Below are positions 1 to 14,406 of a stretch of DNA of 64,000 nt, piece by piece. Made by a program: the position numbers and the translations under genes. Every line of letters starts with the position of its first letter. The stretch's first letter is position 1. The DNA is from Linyphia triangularis (taxonomy: Eukaryota; Arthropoda; Arachnida; Araneae; Linyphiidae): contig OZ021722.1 in the NCBI GenBank assembly GCA_963978545.1, positions 39,263,365 to 39,327,364 on the forward strand, written 5' to 3'. The notes beneath the pieces were generated by a model. It saw nothing but the letters and a program-made list of their open reading frames with translations. It ran no database searches and was not told where the DNA came from.

Positions 1-399
1 TTTGTAAAATATTAGTTAATTAATTAATTAATTATGTAGCCCTATTAGTAATCGTTTTGTAAAATGTTTATTAATTAATTAAAAATTAATTAAAAAAGAA
101 CAAAATAAATTTTTTAAATTCTGTTTTTTAAAAGTCCAATTAAAAGGCCAAAACTACTTATGTTGAAAATTTCAGAGCTATTATAGATTAGATATCGTTT
201 TGTAACATGTTTATTAATTAAATAAAAAAATTAATTAAAAAATAACTAATTAAAATTTTAACATTCTATTATGATGTATACAATTAGAAGGCCAAAACTA
301 CTTATGCTGAAAATTTCAGAGCTCTACTCCAATTTTAAGTAGGTTTCTATATATCCACAGAGCCACAGACAGACACACAGCTTGTTTTATTATTATAGA
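1..399 (-). mobile_element. Helitron-like 5' terminal region (partial)
   Basis: Read on the minus strand, a sequence starting TCTATAATAATAAAAC follows a host A at 400, the A|TC context expected of a Helitron 5' end. It continues into a direct repeat of about 143 bp: the motif TCGTTTTGTAA at 52 and 195, and GGCCAAAACTACTTATG near 146 and 290. The element runs off the left edge, so no 3' end or coding region can be seen. The superfamily call rests only on the terminal bases and could be wrong. Confidence 0.35.
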
Positions 400-2426
400 T
401 GGTCGTTGAAAACCACACTTCCATTATGATTCTTAAGAGTTATTAGAAACTCAATGTGTGTAAGAGAGGTCAAAATATTTGAAAATATTATTTTTATTAA
501 GTTGATTCTGGAAATTCTGAAATTTTTTATTCTAGTTATCCTTGTGGATAAGAGAAATGGGACATACACGGGGCTAGTCTTTTAGATAAGTAAATGAAAT
601 ATATGGCTTGACTTTACTGGTGCCACAAACTGTTTGAGATAGGCGTAACCTTATGATAATTAACTCTTTTTTTATCTATAAAAATCAAACCTTGTTCTTG
701 GATCAATCAGCTCATCCTTACCAAACATATCATGCCCGTGCTTTGATGCACTAAAAGAAAGTGTAGGTCCTCGAAGAGGTTAGATTCAATATTAATTTCG
801 AATTTATGTTTTTGCTATTAATTTATCTTAAGAATGACGTCACTATTAGACGATTTAGAGTAAAGTTTTTTTCATTAAAGAATTTTGAATAAACTATAGT
901 CAAAAGCTTTTTTTTTTTTTTAAATTTCCAATGTTTTGTTAAACTACTTTGATTTTATTGTTCTTGGTGCACATAACTTAATTCGTAAAAGTTTTCAAAA
1001 GACTTTATAAATTTTTTTACATTATCGTTCAGTGGGAATTCGAAATGCGATCCTGACTAGTGACTACAGTATCGGAAACTGTGTGGCTGCTAGAAATTTA
1101 AAATTCGGCAAACTCAATTTTTTTTTTTTTTTTTTTTAAATGTTAGTGTAATTGGTCGGTTTTAAATAGTGATGCTATACATTTTAGAGAGTAACATTTT
1201 ATGACGTCATCTTACAAAAGACCCACAGTACAATTTTCCAAAATATAATTTTATACTATTTAAAAAGTTTTTTTAGATATGTTATTAATAATTCATGTTG
1301 AAATGTTTCATTTTTAAAGCATTTCAATTCATCACTTATTTTACATTTACCTTATAAGAACGTTTAAAGCGCTTAAAAAAAGTTTTAGCATAAAACCATT
1401 ACTAAATTTCTATCGATTTCTAAAATAGTGTTAATGTGTACAGTTTTAAAATATTATTTATCGATTCCATCAATATTACTTGTAAAATAGTTAACAATAA
1501 ATCAATTTTAATAATTGCCGAATATACTGATTAGAAAATTCTTACACACTTTATCACGTTTAGTACACAATATTTAAATTAGAAAATTTCGAATGCAGTT
1601 CTATTTTCGCATTATTAATATTGAATCCTAGCAATATTACACCACACGCGTAGAAATTTTATTAAATTCTTTAAATCAGTAAACAGAATACAATCATCCC
1701 CTTACTAAACAAATATCTTCCCTTTTCATAGTCCAAACAATGCCGGACCATGCAGCCTTGTTATAATAATTCATTTTGAGAAGATACAGTTCCCTATTTT
1801 ATTACCCTTCCAGAATTGAATATGAATACAACCCAAATACATGCTTTCAACTCTTCCAGTTTTCTAATTGATAGTTTTCTTCATCATAATTTTTCATAAT
1901 TTATTTACTGATACAAAATAATTTATTTCTGTATTAATATATCTCATGTCTAAATTGTCAGTGAATTCATATGACAAAAGTTCTGAAATTTTTTGCCACT
2001 GAACTCATTTTCAAATTGTAAGCTCCTTTTCTTCATTTTTTGATGACTTTTCATACAGGGTTTTCATCCCTTTAACTGCTTCATTTTCGATTTTTCTTTT
2101 CCTGATGTATCCGTTATTATATCATCCATGTTCTGCTCTTTTCGAAATTAAATATTAATATGGTACCCTATTCTCCTAAGAAGTTCCATTCCTTCCCTAG
2201 AAGAATTAGATTTCTTACACGTCATAAAGCATGTTGCTTTAAAGTTCACTTTTATTGGAGATTTATATGCACATGTGAATGTGGCAACATCACATTCTTT
2301 TTGTCAATCTTATATTATCATTTCATAATGGAATTTAATATTTACTGTTTATTTAGAGGGATGAGATTTTTTTAAAAACTTAACTGTTTACAATCCTGCA
2401 ACTGTGACATTTGTATTATTTATTCC
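400..2426. other. AT-rich intergenic DNA, no gene seen
   Basis: Poly-T runs near 909 and 1120 and AT-rich unique-looking sequence. The short open frame at 2160-2375 has no domain, signal or splice context and looks like chance. Confidence 0.6.
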
Positions 2427-2848
2427 AGCAAAAGCATCTCTGGAAAAAAGCGCCAAGTTCTTTATGCAAGCTATGGCCGTGAAAAGTATTGAGTTCTAAA
2501 GTAGAGCCAAGTTTAACGTTATTGTAAATTACGGGCAATGAAAATTAGTAATTAGTAAGATTTTCTTTTCAAAGTCAAAATTCCCCTTCATATGATTCAA
2601 TATCCAGCTACAAAAATGTTTGTGATACTTTCTGACGTTTTCAAATTTGATTATCTCGACAACCAATATAATTGGAGACTTGGAAACTTAGAGAACTTAC
2701 TAAAATGGCTAACAGCTATCCGTAAATAAAATTTCAGCTATCAGGTATGCTGTAATGCGCAGATATAAGAGGTCAAAATACTGCTGCTTTCAGGAAAAGA
2801 TGCCTCGTAGTGAACTTGGTGGGTGCACTGTTATGCACCTTGAAAAAT
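2427..2848 (+). mobile_element. Dispersed repeat family R3, copy 1
   Basis: This stretch matches the left arm of the foldback at 21033-21478 (shared blocks such as GTGAAAAGTATTGA and TAAATTACGGGCAATGAAAA). Its second half matches 20208-20430 in reverse complement (shared blocks around CCAATATAATTGG). It therefore joins both parts of a repeat found elsewhere in pieces. No coding capacity is visible, so a non-autonomous transposon is most likely. Confidence 0.7.
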
Positions 2849-3473
2849 AAATACAAGCTGTTTCATACATAGCGGAAAAACTAAAAGTTATTAGATGTTT
2901 AGTTTAGGCAACATAAAGGCCACTCTTTCATTTTTCACTACTTTCACCATAGACATAGTTTCAAACTTAGATCCTGGATTTTTGAAGAAACTTCACAACT
3001 TGTGGATTACATGGAAGTGACGTATTAATTTCTTACGAGACGTATTTTAAATATAGATTATAAGAATTACAGCGCTCATACTTGATACGAATATAAAACT
3101 TCACATTATATTTTAATAGTTAAATTTTTAAAATAAATTTTTTTAATGACTCATAAAAGGAATTCTTAAAGTGTTGAATACTTGAATATGTTATTGAATA
3201 TGTTATAAAATATATAATCATTTTAAAACAATATAAATAGTTCTTTTGAAGAGCAATTTTTAACATTTTGCAATACTTCTTATTTATCAAAGAGCATTTA
3301 ATGTAATAGAAATTTAATCTATGGATTTCATTAATAATCATTGAATTTCACTAAGCAATGGATGATTAACAATGCCAGTGAACGAAACTCAGTTGCATAA
3401 ATTGAAATTTCCTGTTAATGTTCGATTACCAGATTAAAAATTTTGTAAAAGTGTTTCTTCTTGCTTTTTAAAT
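2849..3473. other. Intergenic, nothing recognised
   Basis: AT-rich DNA without a supported gene; the 73-codon minus-strand frame at 3120-3341 is low-complexity. Confidence 0.5.
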
Positions 3474-4213
<740 letters not shown>

Positions 4214-4713
4214 CCTTTATATTAACTTCGCTTTTCTGTGTTTGTTGATGGCGGAGGAATCTGCGGAGGCCTAATTAACTCCCTTGGCGTCATCCAATTG
4301 GGCTGAAATTTGGCAGATAGGTTCGATGTCAATGACAATGCATTTTAACAAATTTTGGGGCTGTTACTATCACTAAAAGGTAGCTTTTAAAGAATACTAA
4401 TACACCAACTTGCCGTCATCCAATCGCACTAAAATAGCCATTAACCGATCATTGTTAAAACTCTTTCTTGTTGCCAAAATTTAAAAAAAAAATAATTATA
4501 AAATTACTTTAATCAGAATAAATCAATGATATTTGAATGTGATAGCATACATTCAAGTTCATTTTTAATAAATAAATTTTGAAACGTAGTTTGTCGCACA
4601 TTTTGCTAGTAGAAATGTTTTTGATATCGGCACTGTGTTAATGTATACAAAAATTGACGATGCATAACAAAGGATTTTTTAAAAACTCATTTTTTATGGA
4701 TTATATTATTAAC
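4214..4713 (+). mobile_element. Dispersed repeat family R1, copy 2
   Basis: A roughly 500-bp copy starting TTTATATTAACTTCGCTTTT and ending TTATATTATTAA. It carries almost no AAAT expansion, so it serves as the reference copy for the family in this window. Other copies lie at 34118-34409 (plus), 41540-42062 and 45982-46504 (minus) and 52770-53300 (plus). Confidence 0.8.
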
Positions 4714-5009
4714 TACAATGTTCGAAACTTTTTTTTATGTGCCTTTAGAAAAAGGGGCAAAGAGTTATAATACAAGAAAATAAATTTTCTTAATAATGTA
4801 TTAGTTGCTCTCTCCTTAAGTTCTTGATAAGGTTACTTTGATTGAAATATGGATTGAACTTGATTTTAAAACAATTTTTTACAATAAAGTTTCTGTATCA
4901 CTTACACATGTTTGGTGGTGCGATTGCATAAATAAAACATAGCTGGGATTGCCAAACCAATCTATGTTTTATTAAAGGAATAAAAGATCCAGGATTATCA
5001 CAACTGTAT

Positions 5010-5345
5010 GGGCCAATGCCAGAAACATTGTTCTAGAGAGATAGTCTTGTCCATGACAAATCTTGAGCATTGTTCCAAAATTCATGATTTTTTTAAAAAA
5101 AATAAACAATTCAAAACCGTAACAAAACATATTTTTTTACCCTTCCATTCTTTACTTATAACACTATATTTTAATTTTAAAACTCTGCATCAACATTTCA
5201 AACCTTTCAGTATATTTTATCCAGCATTTGGCGAGGTTGCCCAAGATTCGTATTAACGGTCAGTCTACAACAGTCCATTTCGGGATTGGCCAGTGTCGAG
5301 CCTATATTGGCCTACTGATTTGTGCTACTGGGGGAGTTACTAACA
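5010..5345 (+). mobile_element. Dispersed repeat family R2, copy 1
   Basis: Matches 11385-11715 in reverse complement across its length; shared blocks include GGTCAGTCTAC, CGGGATTGGCCA and TTTGTGC. A short piece of the same end recurs at 34083-34117. The open frame inside it (5008-5256) is not conserved in the other copy, so a non-autonomous element is likely. Superfamily unknown. Confidence 0.7.
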
Positions 5346-7583
<2,238 letters not shown>

Positions 7584-7741
7584 AAATTTGAGTTAAATTT
7601 CAAGTCCTGTTCGGATTCTGCGTCAAGAATTGTTTACATAAAATCGCGCCAAATAATGTTAAAATGGCGGGGCTGCCATTTTTTGGCGAAAATCCTCTTG
7701 GCGTAAAATCCATCCCGGACTTGGAATTTTAACCAAAATTT
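7584..7741. repeat. Imperfect inverted repeat (small foldback element)
   Basis: The left arm contains CAAGTCCTGTTCGGATTCTG and the right arm, read in reverse complement, contains CAAGTCCGGGATGGATTTTA. The arms are about 45 bp and flank a more GC-rich centre with GGCGGGGCTGCC. This resembles a MITE. No clear target duplication was found. Confidence 0.5.
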
Positions 7742-8339
7742 GACCTTTGGTCTTCAAAATTTCGATAAAAGATCTTAGTTGTTCTAATAAAAATTATTCT
7801 AATAATAACTTTCTTTAACATCTGTATATTTTATAATGAGATCATCATGGATAATTTTAATTATTAATTTGAAAATCCAAAAACCTATTATTTTGTGTAA
7901 ATTGTAACAAAAAATTACCGATTATCTTACGAATGGAAGATTTTTGTACTGAATAACGGTTGAGATTTTTATTTAATTTTTAAGTTAACATCCCATAGTT
8001 GTTTTAACATGACATTTACAGAGTTTTTAGATAATAGTTAAAGTAACTCAAAAGTTTTTAAAAACAATTAAAATGTATTTTTTTATTGTCTTTGAAAACT
8101 GCTGATGAGATTAATATATTTTTTTCATATTTTCTACGAAGAAATATAGTTGTCATAGGAGACGTACTATCTTATTTTGCTCATCTATGTTTGATAAAAG
8201 TAATTTTATGGCTTTCCAAAACAATATAATAAATACCCAAACACAATTCATTGAATTAGTAATTTCTACATTGATAAAAAAATTAAATTTTTAAGTTTGC
8301 AGAGTCGACAAAATAATATAATTCAGACAAGAGTACATC
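7742..8339. other. Intergenic, nothing recognised
   Basis: AT-rich unique-looking sequence with no supported open frame or repeat. Confidence 0.5.
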
Positions 8340-8516
8340 GTCTATGTTTCCAGCTCTTCATAATTCAGTGCCATTCTTTCCCCCCAATCCTCATAATTCC
8401 TTCTCCCTCCCCAAAACGTTAACCACCCCCGCAATTCGAAATCACGTGACCCAAGATTAAAATGCGTGGGTGGGCGGTAGCTTTTATAGGGGTGTGTTTA
8501 TTTGATATCCCTACAC
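8340..8516 (+). promoter_or_regulatory. Candidate plus-strand core promoter
   Basis: A GC-richer island in AT-rich DNA. It contains C-runs, an E-box CACGTG (about 8443), a GC-box-like GGGTGGGCGG (about 8468) and a TATA box TTTATAGG (from about 8483). A CACAGT initiator-like site places an A at 8517, about 33 bp downstream of the TATA box, the canonical distance. No plus-strand coding gene was found downstream, so it may serve a non-coding RNA or a gene whose exons lie beyond recognition. Inference from motif spacing only. Confidence 0.4.
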
Positions 8517-8702
8517 AGTGAGTTTGGAATCCTGAGAAACAATACGTGCTCTGAACGTTTTTTTTAACTTAAAAACAAACCTTTCTCAAACTTCCGTTAT
8601 ATTATTCCTATTCCATGCAACCTTTAATTATATATATCTTAATTTGTTCAATTAAATAAAAAAAAAATATTTATAATTTTACAAAAATTTGCAAAGAAAC
8701 GG
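8517..8702 (+). other. Candidate non-coding first exon ending in a GTGAGT donor
   Basis: Follows the candidate promoter. It ends at a strong 5' splice site, with intron start GTGAGTAT at 8703. The interval has no open frame of note, so it would be a 5' UTR or non-coding exon. No partner acceptor was identified. Confidence 0.3.
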
Positions 8703-10681
8703 GTGAGTATATATTCTGTGTAATATAAAGACAAGTTTACGTTTGAAATTGAAGAAATTATGTTATTCTTTTTTATGAATTACCATAAGGTTGGATTTAT
8801 TATAATTTTCAAGAAAATCCGTCGAGTGCATTCTTTGCGTTTCTATGGAGAGTCACTTAACTGTAATGTAATTATTTAATTAAATAATTAGTATACTGGC
8901 GTAAAATCCCAAATATTGTGGTGCGGAATAGAAATGTACTAAAAACTTAATTTTAAAACTTTGTCGCTCACCCTCTGTATAAAACTGTCTATGTATAGTA
9001 AATTTAATTTTATCACCGAAGAACGAAATGACAAGAAATATAATATTTAATAACTATTTGAAATACCCAAGCTAACTTACATAAATGAAGAAAAACAAAA
9101 ATTTATAATTTACCTAAAACTCTTTCGTTGAAATAACTGAAAAACAATCTCTCATGATGATAAACCAATATTTAAATAAATAGGAAAAAGAATGCTAGGT
9201 GGAGAAATCTCAGGCAAAGTAATGCATTTTATAGATATTCTAGGATGTATTGTCATTCATCTGAAACATCCTAATTTAAATTAAAATTTTTTACAAATTT
9301 CTTCTGATTATTTTGTAAATTATAAAATGCATGACGATATAATATTGATATTTTCAATGTGTTTTCATGACATTTCATTCATCCTTAGACAAGTTATATA
9401 ACGTTTTATCGAAAGGGAATATCTAATAGGGAAATTGGAGTTTTATCATATAAATAAAATTTGGAAGTTTTAGCCTGGTTGTAGTACAGCTGAAAATTCA
9501 AATAACGATTTTAAAAGGTTTCTCAGTGGTGTTCTTATGACGATAAGACGTTACAATATCTTAATAAAAGAAGGTGTTAAAGTCTACTCAATTATGTGGA
9601 CTTTTTATAGTATAATTATTTATCTTTTAAACACAGTTACGATCCAAATATTTCTAATACTACATTTTTAAATTTTTTTAATAGTTAAGTTATCAAAGTC
9701 TTGGGAAATATATGATTCAGAAGTAGAACCTAAACTTTTTTTTAGGGCGGTACCAATTTCCCAATGACAAGATCAAGAAAGCTGGTTGATGCATATCTTA
9801 AAGTGAATGTATTATTCATATGTAATTTCTACAGTTTTTGCTTAACCATTGTCTCCTTGAAAATCCTTTGGATAGCTTTCGTAGAATTGCTTTCTTGTCA
9901 AACTATTTTAAGTATTATCTAAAACTAAATTTTTTTTCTATAGGAATAAATCAATTGATTGAAAGAAAAGACTGGTTTCATTCTACATTGAAACTTGCTT
10001 AGTTTGTAACTAATGAAACCTTGCTTTTCCGAATGTATCAATATTGTGTGTGAAAAGTAAAAAAAAATTCCATTTACATTTATTTTTGTTGTTTTGTATC
10101 TTACTATACTAAATGAATATTTTAATTATTTTTTTTTTAATTTGAAATTTAAAGTAACAAGTTGAGCTTGCAGCAGTACGTGTAACAAAACTCCCCAGGT
10201 TATTTAATAAAAAGATATGCTAGTTTGATTTTTGGTAGATATTTTTTGGAACGTTTATTTTTACGTTCATGACTTTTAAGCTCAAGCTTTTGTCCTGCAA
10301 GTTTTTGGATATCTGACTTTCAGCTTTTCAGACTTTTTCGATTTCTATGTGGTTGTTTTCTGAAGCCCCTACAAACAAAAAACAGGAATTGGATTTAGAA
10401 AGCAGTTAAGATAACGAGAAACAAGGTTTGGTATAATATATTTTTGTGTACCCTTTTTTTGTCAATGAATACGCTTCTATCTTATTTAATTATTATGCTA
10501 CACTCCAATATTAACACACCTGTATACTTTCAAACGATATTTATTTCGGGGATTGATGCTTTCTGTGATCAAACATAAAAATTAAATGATTGCAAATCCA
10601 TTTATTGAAATTGGAAATAAAAGTTCACGAACATAACTGAATCGGTCATTCGAGAAATTCCATGTGTCAATTAGGAGCGTC
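8703..10681. other. Intergenic, nothing recognised
   Basis: AT-rich sequence between the candidate promoter and the 3' end of the noggin gene. It would be intronic if the plus-strand transcript is real. Confidence 0.5.
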
Positions 10682-10687
10682 TTTATT
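10682..10687 (-). promoter_or_regulatory. Candidate polyadenylation signal of the noggin gene
   Basis: AATAAA on the minus strand, about 290 bp past the noggin stop codon and the first canonical hexamer I noticed there. Transcript evidence would be needed to confirm use. Confidence 0.45.
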
Positions 10688-10977
10688 AAATAAACCAATC
10701 AGCGGAACAAGTGTTCTTGGTTAAAAGCAGTACGCTCATAGGACCAATAACGCAATGTAAAATAACTCTACTTACGCTCTCCCTTTTCAGAACATAGCCA
10801 TCTAACTTATCCAAACTGAAACAAAATATCCAACTGAAAAAAAAAAATCAGTTTTTTCTCAAATAACCGATTCATTCTAATGACTGCGGAACTAAACTAC
10901 TTTTAAAAGCCCCTAGGTAAACATAGATATCTTCGTTGTAAGATTTTCTCCATCAATTACCTTACCTGTCCCATCTT

Positions 10978-11248
10978 TTAGCATCCGCACTGGCATTCCG
11001 TGACGAGTGGGTACTGCACTTTGAGCCAGTTGCAGTTAGCTTTGCTCTGCCAGTTCTGACAGTGCCACCGGAGCAACACCTTGTTGAGGGACGAGTGAGG
11101 CTGGCAGTGCATGCCCTTGGGGAAGGAGCAGGTGGGGCGAGGAGCGCAAGAGTTCTCCAGGAACCATCTAGGCCAGAACCTAGGGCCTAGATCGCGCCAC
11201 TTCTGGAGGAGAGGGCAGTGGCTGTGAAGCCACAGAAGATCGCGGAAT
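10978..11248 (-). CDS. nog: Noggin coding exon 2 (cystine-knot domain)
   Basis: Acceptor TTAATTGCAG precedes 11248; the first base A completes an Arg codon begun in exon 1. Encodes residues 134-222 and the stop TAA at 10980..10978, including all nine knot cysteines. An upstream in-frame Met lies in the intron, so the apparent longer open frame to 11262 is not the true start. Confidence 0.95.
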
Positions 11249-14093
11249 CTGCAATTAACCATTTTAATATGGTAAGGATTTTATTTTTAATTTAGGAGTG
11301 TTCGTCAGTATTTCATCGCCACATACATCTAATGCAAAACTTTCCAGAACATATTAGTAACGTTTCAAAAAGTTTGCAATTTTAAGTTGCTTATGTACCC
11401 CAATGGCACAAATACTTTGGCAAATATCGCTCGACATTGGCCAATCCCGATGTGAACCGTAGTAGACTGACCGTTGTTACAGATCTCGTCCAATCTCGCC
11501 CAATGCTTGATAAAATTTACTGAAATTTTTGAAATTTTATAGGTACTTTTAAATTTGAAGTATGTTTTTATAAGAAACTATGGAGGGCTAGGAAGATATG
11601 TTTTGCGAAGTTTTTGGCATACTTATTAAAAAAATTCTTTTATTTTGGAACGATGCTCGAGTTTCGGACAATATTAGCTGATTTTCCAAAACCCCTGTTT
11701 CCGACGCTCTAGCACTGCTGTAGTACTATCTGGGTAGTTTCAAAAATACACTGAGTGGCCAATTAACTTCGGTTGCAAATTTAAAAAAAAAAAAAAAAAA
11801 AAGCGCAGTGAGTAAAAATTTTTTGTTTTTATGGACTTTTCGAAATATTTAGAACTGAATAAAAAAAAATATGTATATTGGAATTGTCCATTCTAAAACT
11901 GTCGAAAGCAGTGAGCTTTCCATTTTTATACCAGTCTCGTCCACTAATTTTAAGTTTAAATATTTTGCTTAAAAGTGGCAGATAGGCGTAGAGTTAAACA
12001 ACTAAACTGGAAGATAAAATATAGTGCTGCCAGTTTGCTATTAAATGTTAAGAATTTATTTCTTATCTGACAAATTGCGGTTCCATCTGGGGATATATCT
12101 GAAAAATAGTTGATTATACAGTTTCCAGGGACCGACTTATAAAATTAGGGATCCAGGGTAAAAATACATTTGGAGGGCCCCTCTACTTATCTTAAAGCAA
12201 ATGTGTGCATAAACACACAATGCAAGTGTTGTAATGCTAATATTAAATGCTGCGAATTAAAATGTAGCTTAAAAATTATAATTTGTTTTATTTTTATTTC
12301 AGATGTAATTTAAAATGTAAATAAGTTCATGACGTTAATGATGCAGTGAACAGAGTTTTTTCATAACTTTCTTGTTCCGTTTTTGTTATTTAATGCGTTT
12401 GGCTTTCTTTTAATTGAGTCAGATGGGTACGTTCTGACCATTTCATAGAAAATCCTTATCAGAATATTCTGATTGAAGAAAAAAAATTATTCGCAATCGA
12501 CAAATCGAAAGTTTGTGGCTTTGATCATGCGAAAGATGACATGCATCATGATCGTAGAAGCGACATGAAATTGATTCGAATGAATAAAATATAAGTTCTA
12601 CAAAAAAGTAACGAAAATACTATTGATTAAAAAATTCCTTAATTGTTAAATTACCTAATTTTTTTAAACTGTTTTAGCTCAATAAGTATTTTTGAGGACG
12701 ATTAACAATGGAATTTAATTAATTTTGAATGCTTTAGCCTTAATTAAGTCCCATTGTTGATATAGGGTCAAAAATATTTGAAGTTTATATGCAAAAAATT
12801 TCGACAGATAATGTGTTCGGGGAATATTAAATTATGTCTTTGGAATTGGTAAAAATCGACGATAACTATTGTAACCATTTTTTAATATATATTTGAGAAA
12901 TGCTCGAATGTTGTTTGATAGCATCTTTAACATTGACTGAATTACAAAATACATGATACAATTCAATGTATTATTTCAACAGATGCATGAAATTGTAAAA
13001 AAATTATTTTTTACATATGCCTTGAAATATAATTTCTTGTTTTTATTTCTTGTTTATTTATTTTTATATGTTTATAATTTTATTAACAAACAAATCATCC
13101 GCCAGGATACGTATTTATTTAAAAATACCACCAAGACATTTTTTTTAATTGCGTTTGGCAAACTTGTTCCAAAAAGTTTAAATGTAAAACGTACTCCAAA
13201 TCTTTCACGACTCACCAAATTATGAAGGTTGTACAACCTTGTTTATTTCCAAAAAGTTTATTCTTTAAGCAAGGTCCATACACGTTGTCTAACAAAGTCA
13301 CTAACTTATTAATGATTGCTAACAAGCGATCGTTTAGCAAAAGAAATAAAGTGTCTTTGAAATTTGACATTCTGCATTTTGTAAAAATATTAATTTACAG
13401 TTCGGCCATCTGTTAATAATTTTGTGTGCTAAGAAAGATTTGGTATACAGATATTTAAACTTTTTTAAAACATTTTCAACCATTAAAAATTTCCAGATGC
13501 TTAAAAATCTTTTGTTAAATTTTTTAATTTTTTTTCACGATTTCTTAGTTCTTCAACTCTTTTGCGAAAAGCTATTTTCATTTTATTTGACTTACAGTAA
13601 ATATAACTTATATTTTGCCATTTATTCATTCACTTAATATTTAACTTTGATAGAGCCGCATATCAAGGTTTTGTACAGTTTTTTGCTATACCCACCTTCT
13701 CTTCATCTTGTTTCCCATCTTAAGAGGAATCCGCTTCCCATCACCCATCCTCACAACCTGAAGTCTCATCCTCTTAATCTGTTTTGGCAATTTTCCTTGA
13801 GGTACCATCTGCCCCGATCCCGTCTTTCTCAGACCCAGCCGCACAGTCCCATTTGGGAACTTTTCAAATGCGGGCGGCATGTTGACGCTCATGACCCGTG
13901 GATCCCAGGCCCCACCGAGGAGCACCTTAAGTCTCGTTTCGTCTCTGTCTTCTGGTCGAGGATCGTAGATGTCGCCCTCTGGTTCCATCAGTTCGAGGAT
14001 AGGGAGGATGGAGGAGGGATTGGGTCTCTTTCCATCGGAGAGAATGAAGAAGATGGAGAGCAGGATGCATATGGGTGAGATGGGATGCTCCAT
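10978..14093 (-). CDS. nog: Noggin-type secreted BMP antagonist, two coding exons
   Basis: Join 14093..13696 (398 nt) and 11248..10978 (271 nt); 222 residues plus stop. Noggin is a secreted cystine-knot protein that binds BMP ligands outside the cell and blocks their receptors. Seen here: a hydrophobic signal peptide (about residues 1-20); the N-terminal clip region (about 35-68) with IYDP, LLGG and DPRVM matching noggin's IFDP, LLGG, DPGFM pattern; a possible N-glycosylation site NGT at 81; a basic stretch (about 104-133) where noggin binds heparan sulfate; and a C-terminal domain with the noggin signatures CPLLQKW, DLG.RFWPRW, VLLRWHC and QYPL.TECQCGC. It has nine C-terminal cysteines, as in vertebrate noggin, and total length is close to the usual 230 or so. 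Vertebrate noggin is intronless; this gene has a 2.4-kb intron. Donor and acceptor phases match exactly. Identification is strong; paralogue assignment is not possible. Confidence 0.95.
11249..13695 (-). other. Noggin intron between the two coding exons
   Basis: Runs from donor GTGGGT at 13695 to the acceptor at 11249. It contains a reverse-oriented R2 repeat (11385-11715) and AT-rich DNA. The small plus-strand frames at 12953-13637 have low-complexity composition and no recognisable domain. Confidence 0.85.
11385..11715 (-). mobile_element. Dispersed repeat family R2, copy 2, in the noggin intron
   Basis: Reverse-complement counterpart of 5010-5345. Shares the TTTGTGC end, GGATTGGCCAATGTCGAGC-type block, GGTCAGTCTAC block and AACATATC segment in the same order. 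Confidence 0.7.
13696..14093 (-). CDS. nog: Noggin coding exon 1 (signal peptide and BMP-binding clip)
   Basis: ATG at 14093. The preceding minus-strand bases CCCATTATAG look like a splice acceptor ending exactly at the ATG, so a 5' non-coding exon is expected upstream. Encodes residues 1-132 plus two bases of codon 133; ends at donor AGAAG|GTGGGT. The open frame continues only three codons into the intron before a stop. Confidence 0.93.
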
Positions 14094-14266
14094 CTATAAT
14101 GGGATAACTAAATCAATGGAAATGATTTTAAAAGTGTTGAAAGGCAAAGCTCTACAGCAGAATGTCGATTTCAACATGAATTGGAGCGTCAAGGATGCTA
14201 TAGGAATTGCAATTGATAACAATCCATGTCATAAGTGTGGTGGAAGCAAGGAAATCACTACGCACA

Positions 14267-14406
14267 TTGCACTTTGCATCCTGGGTATCGCTCGATTCTA
14301 CTTTAGTGAGTAGCAGAACTAGTTCTAGGAAGCATATTTGCTTCCAAGAATTAGTTCTGGTACTTATTGAAGTAGAGTGAACTGGTATCTAGGGTGCAAA
14401 GTGCAA
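14267..14406 (+). other. 140-bp perfectly register-matched hairpin upstream of noggin
   Basis: Two 68-base arms (14267-14334 and 14339-14406) around a 4-base loop, aligned without any gap. Nearly all arm differences are transitions that stay as G-U wobble pairs if the plus strand is transcribed (about ten wobbles against one transition that breaks pairing and a few transversions). This pattern suggests selection on RNA structure, for example a hairpin RNA or long miRNA-like precursor, rather than a decayed DNA inverted repeat. It begins about 170 bp upstream of the noggin start codon, probably inside noggin intron 1. Expression is unknown. Confidence 0.5.

Noticed and set aside
13647..14313. 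Plus-strand frames of 143 and 114 codons
   Set aside because: They are antisense shadows of noggin exon 1 plus the adjacent hairpin.
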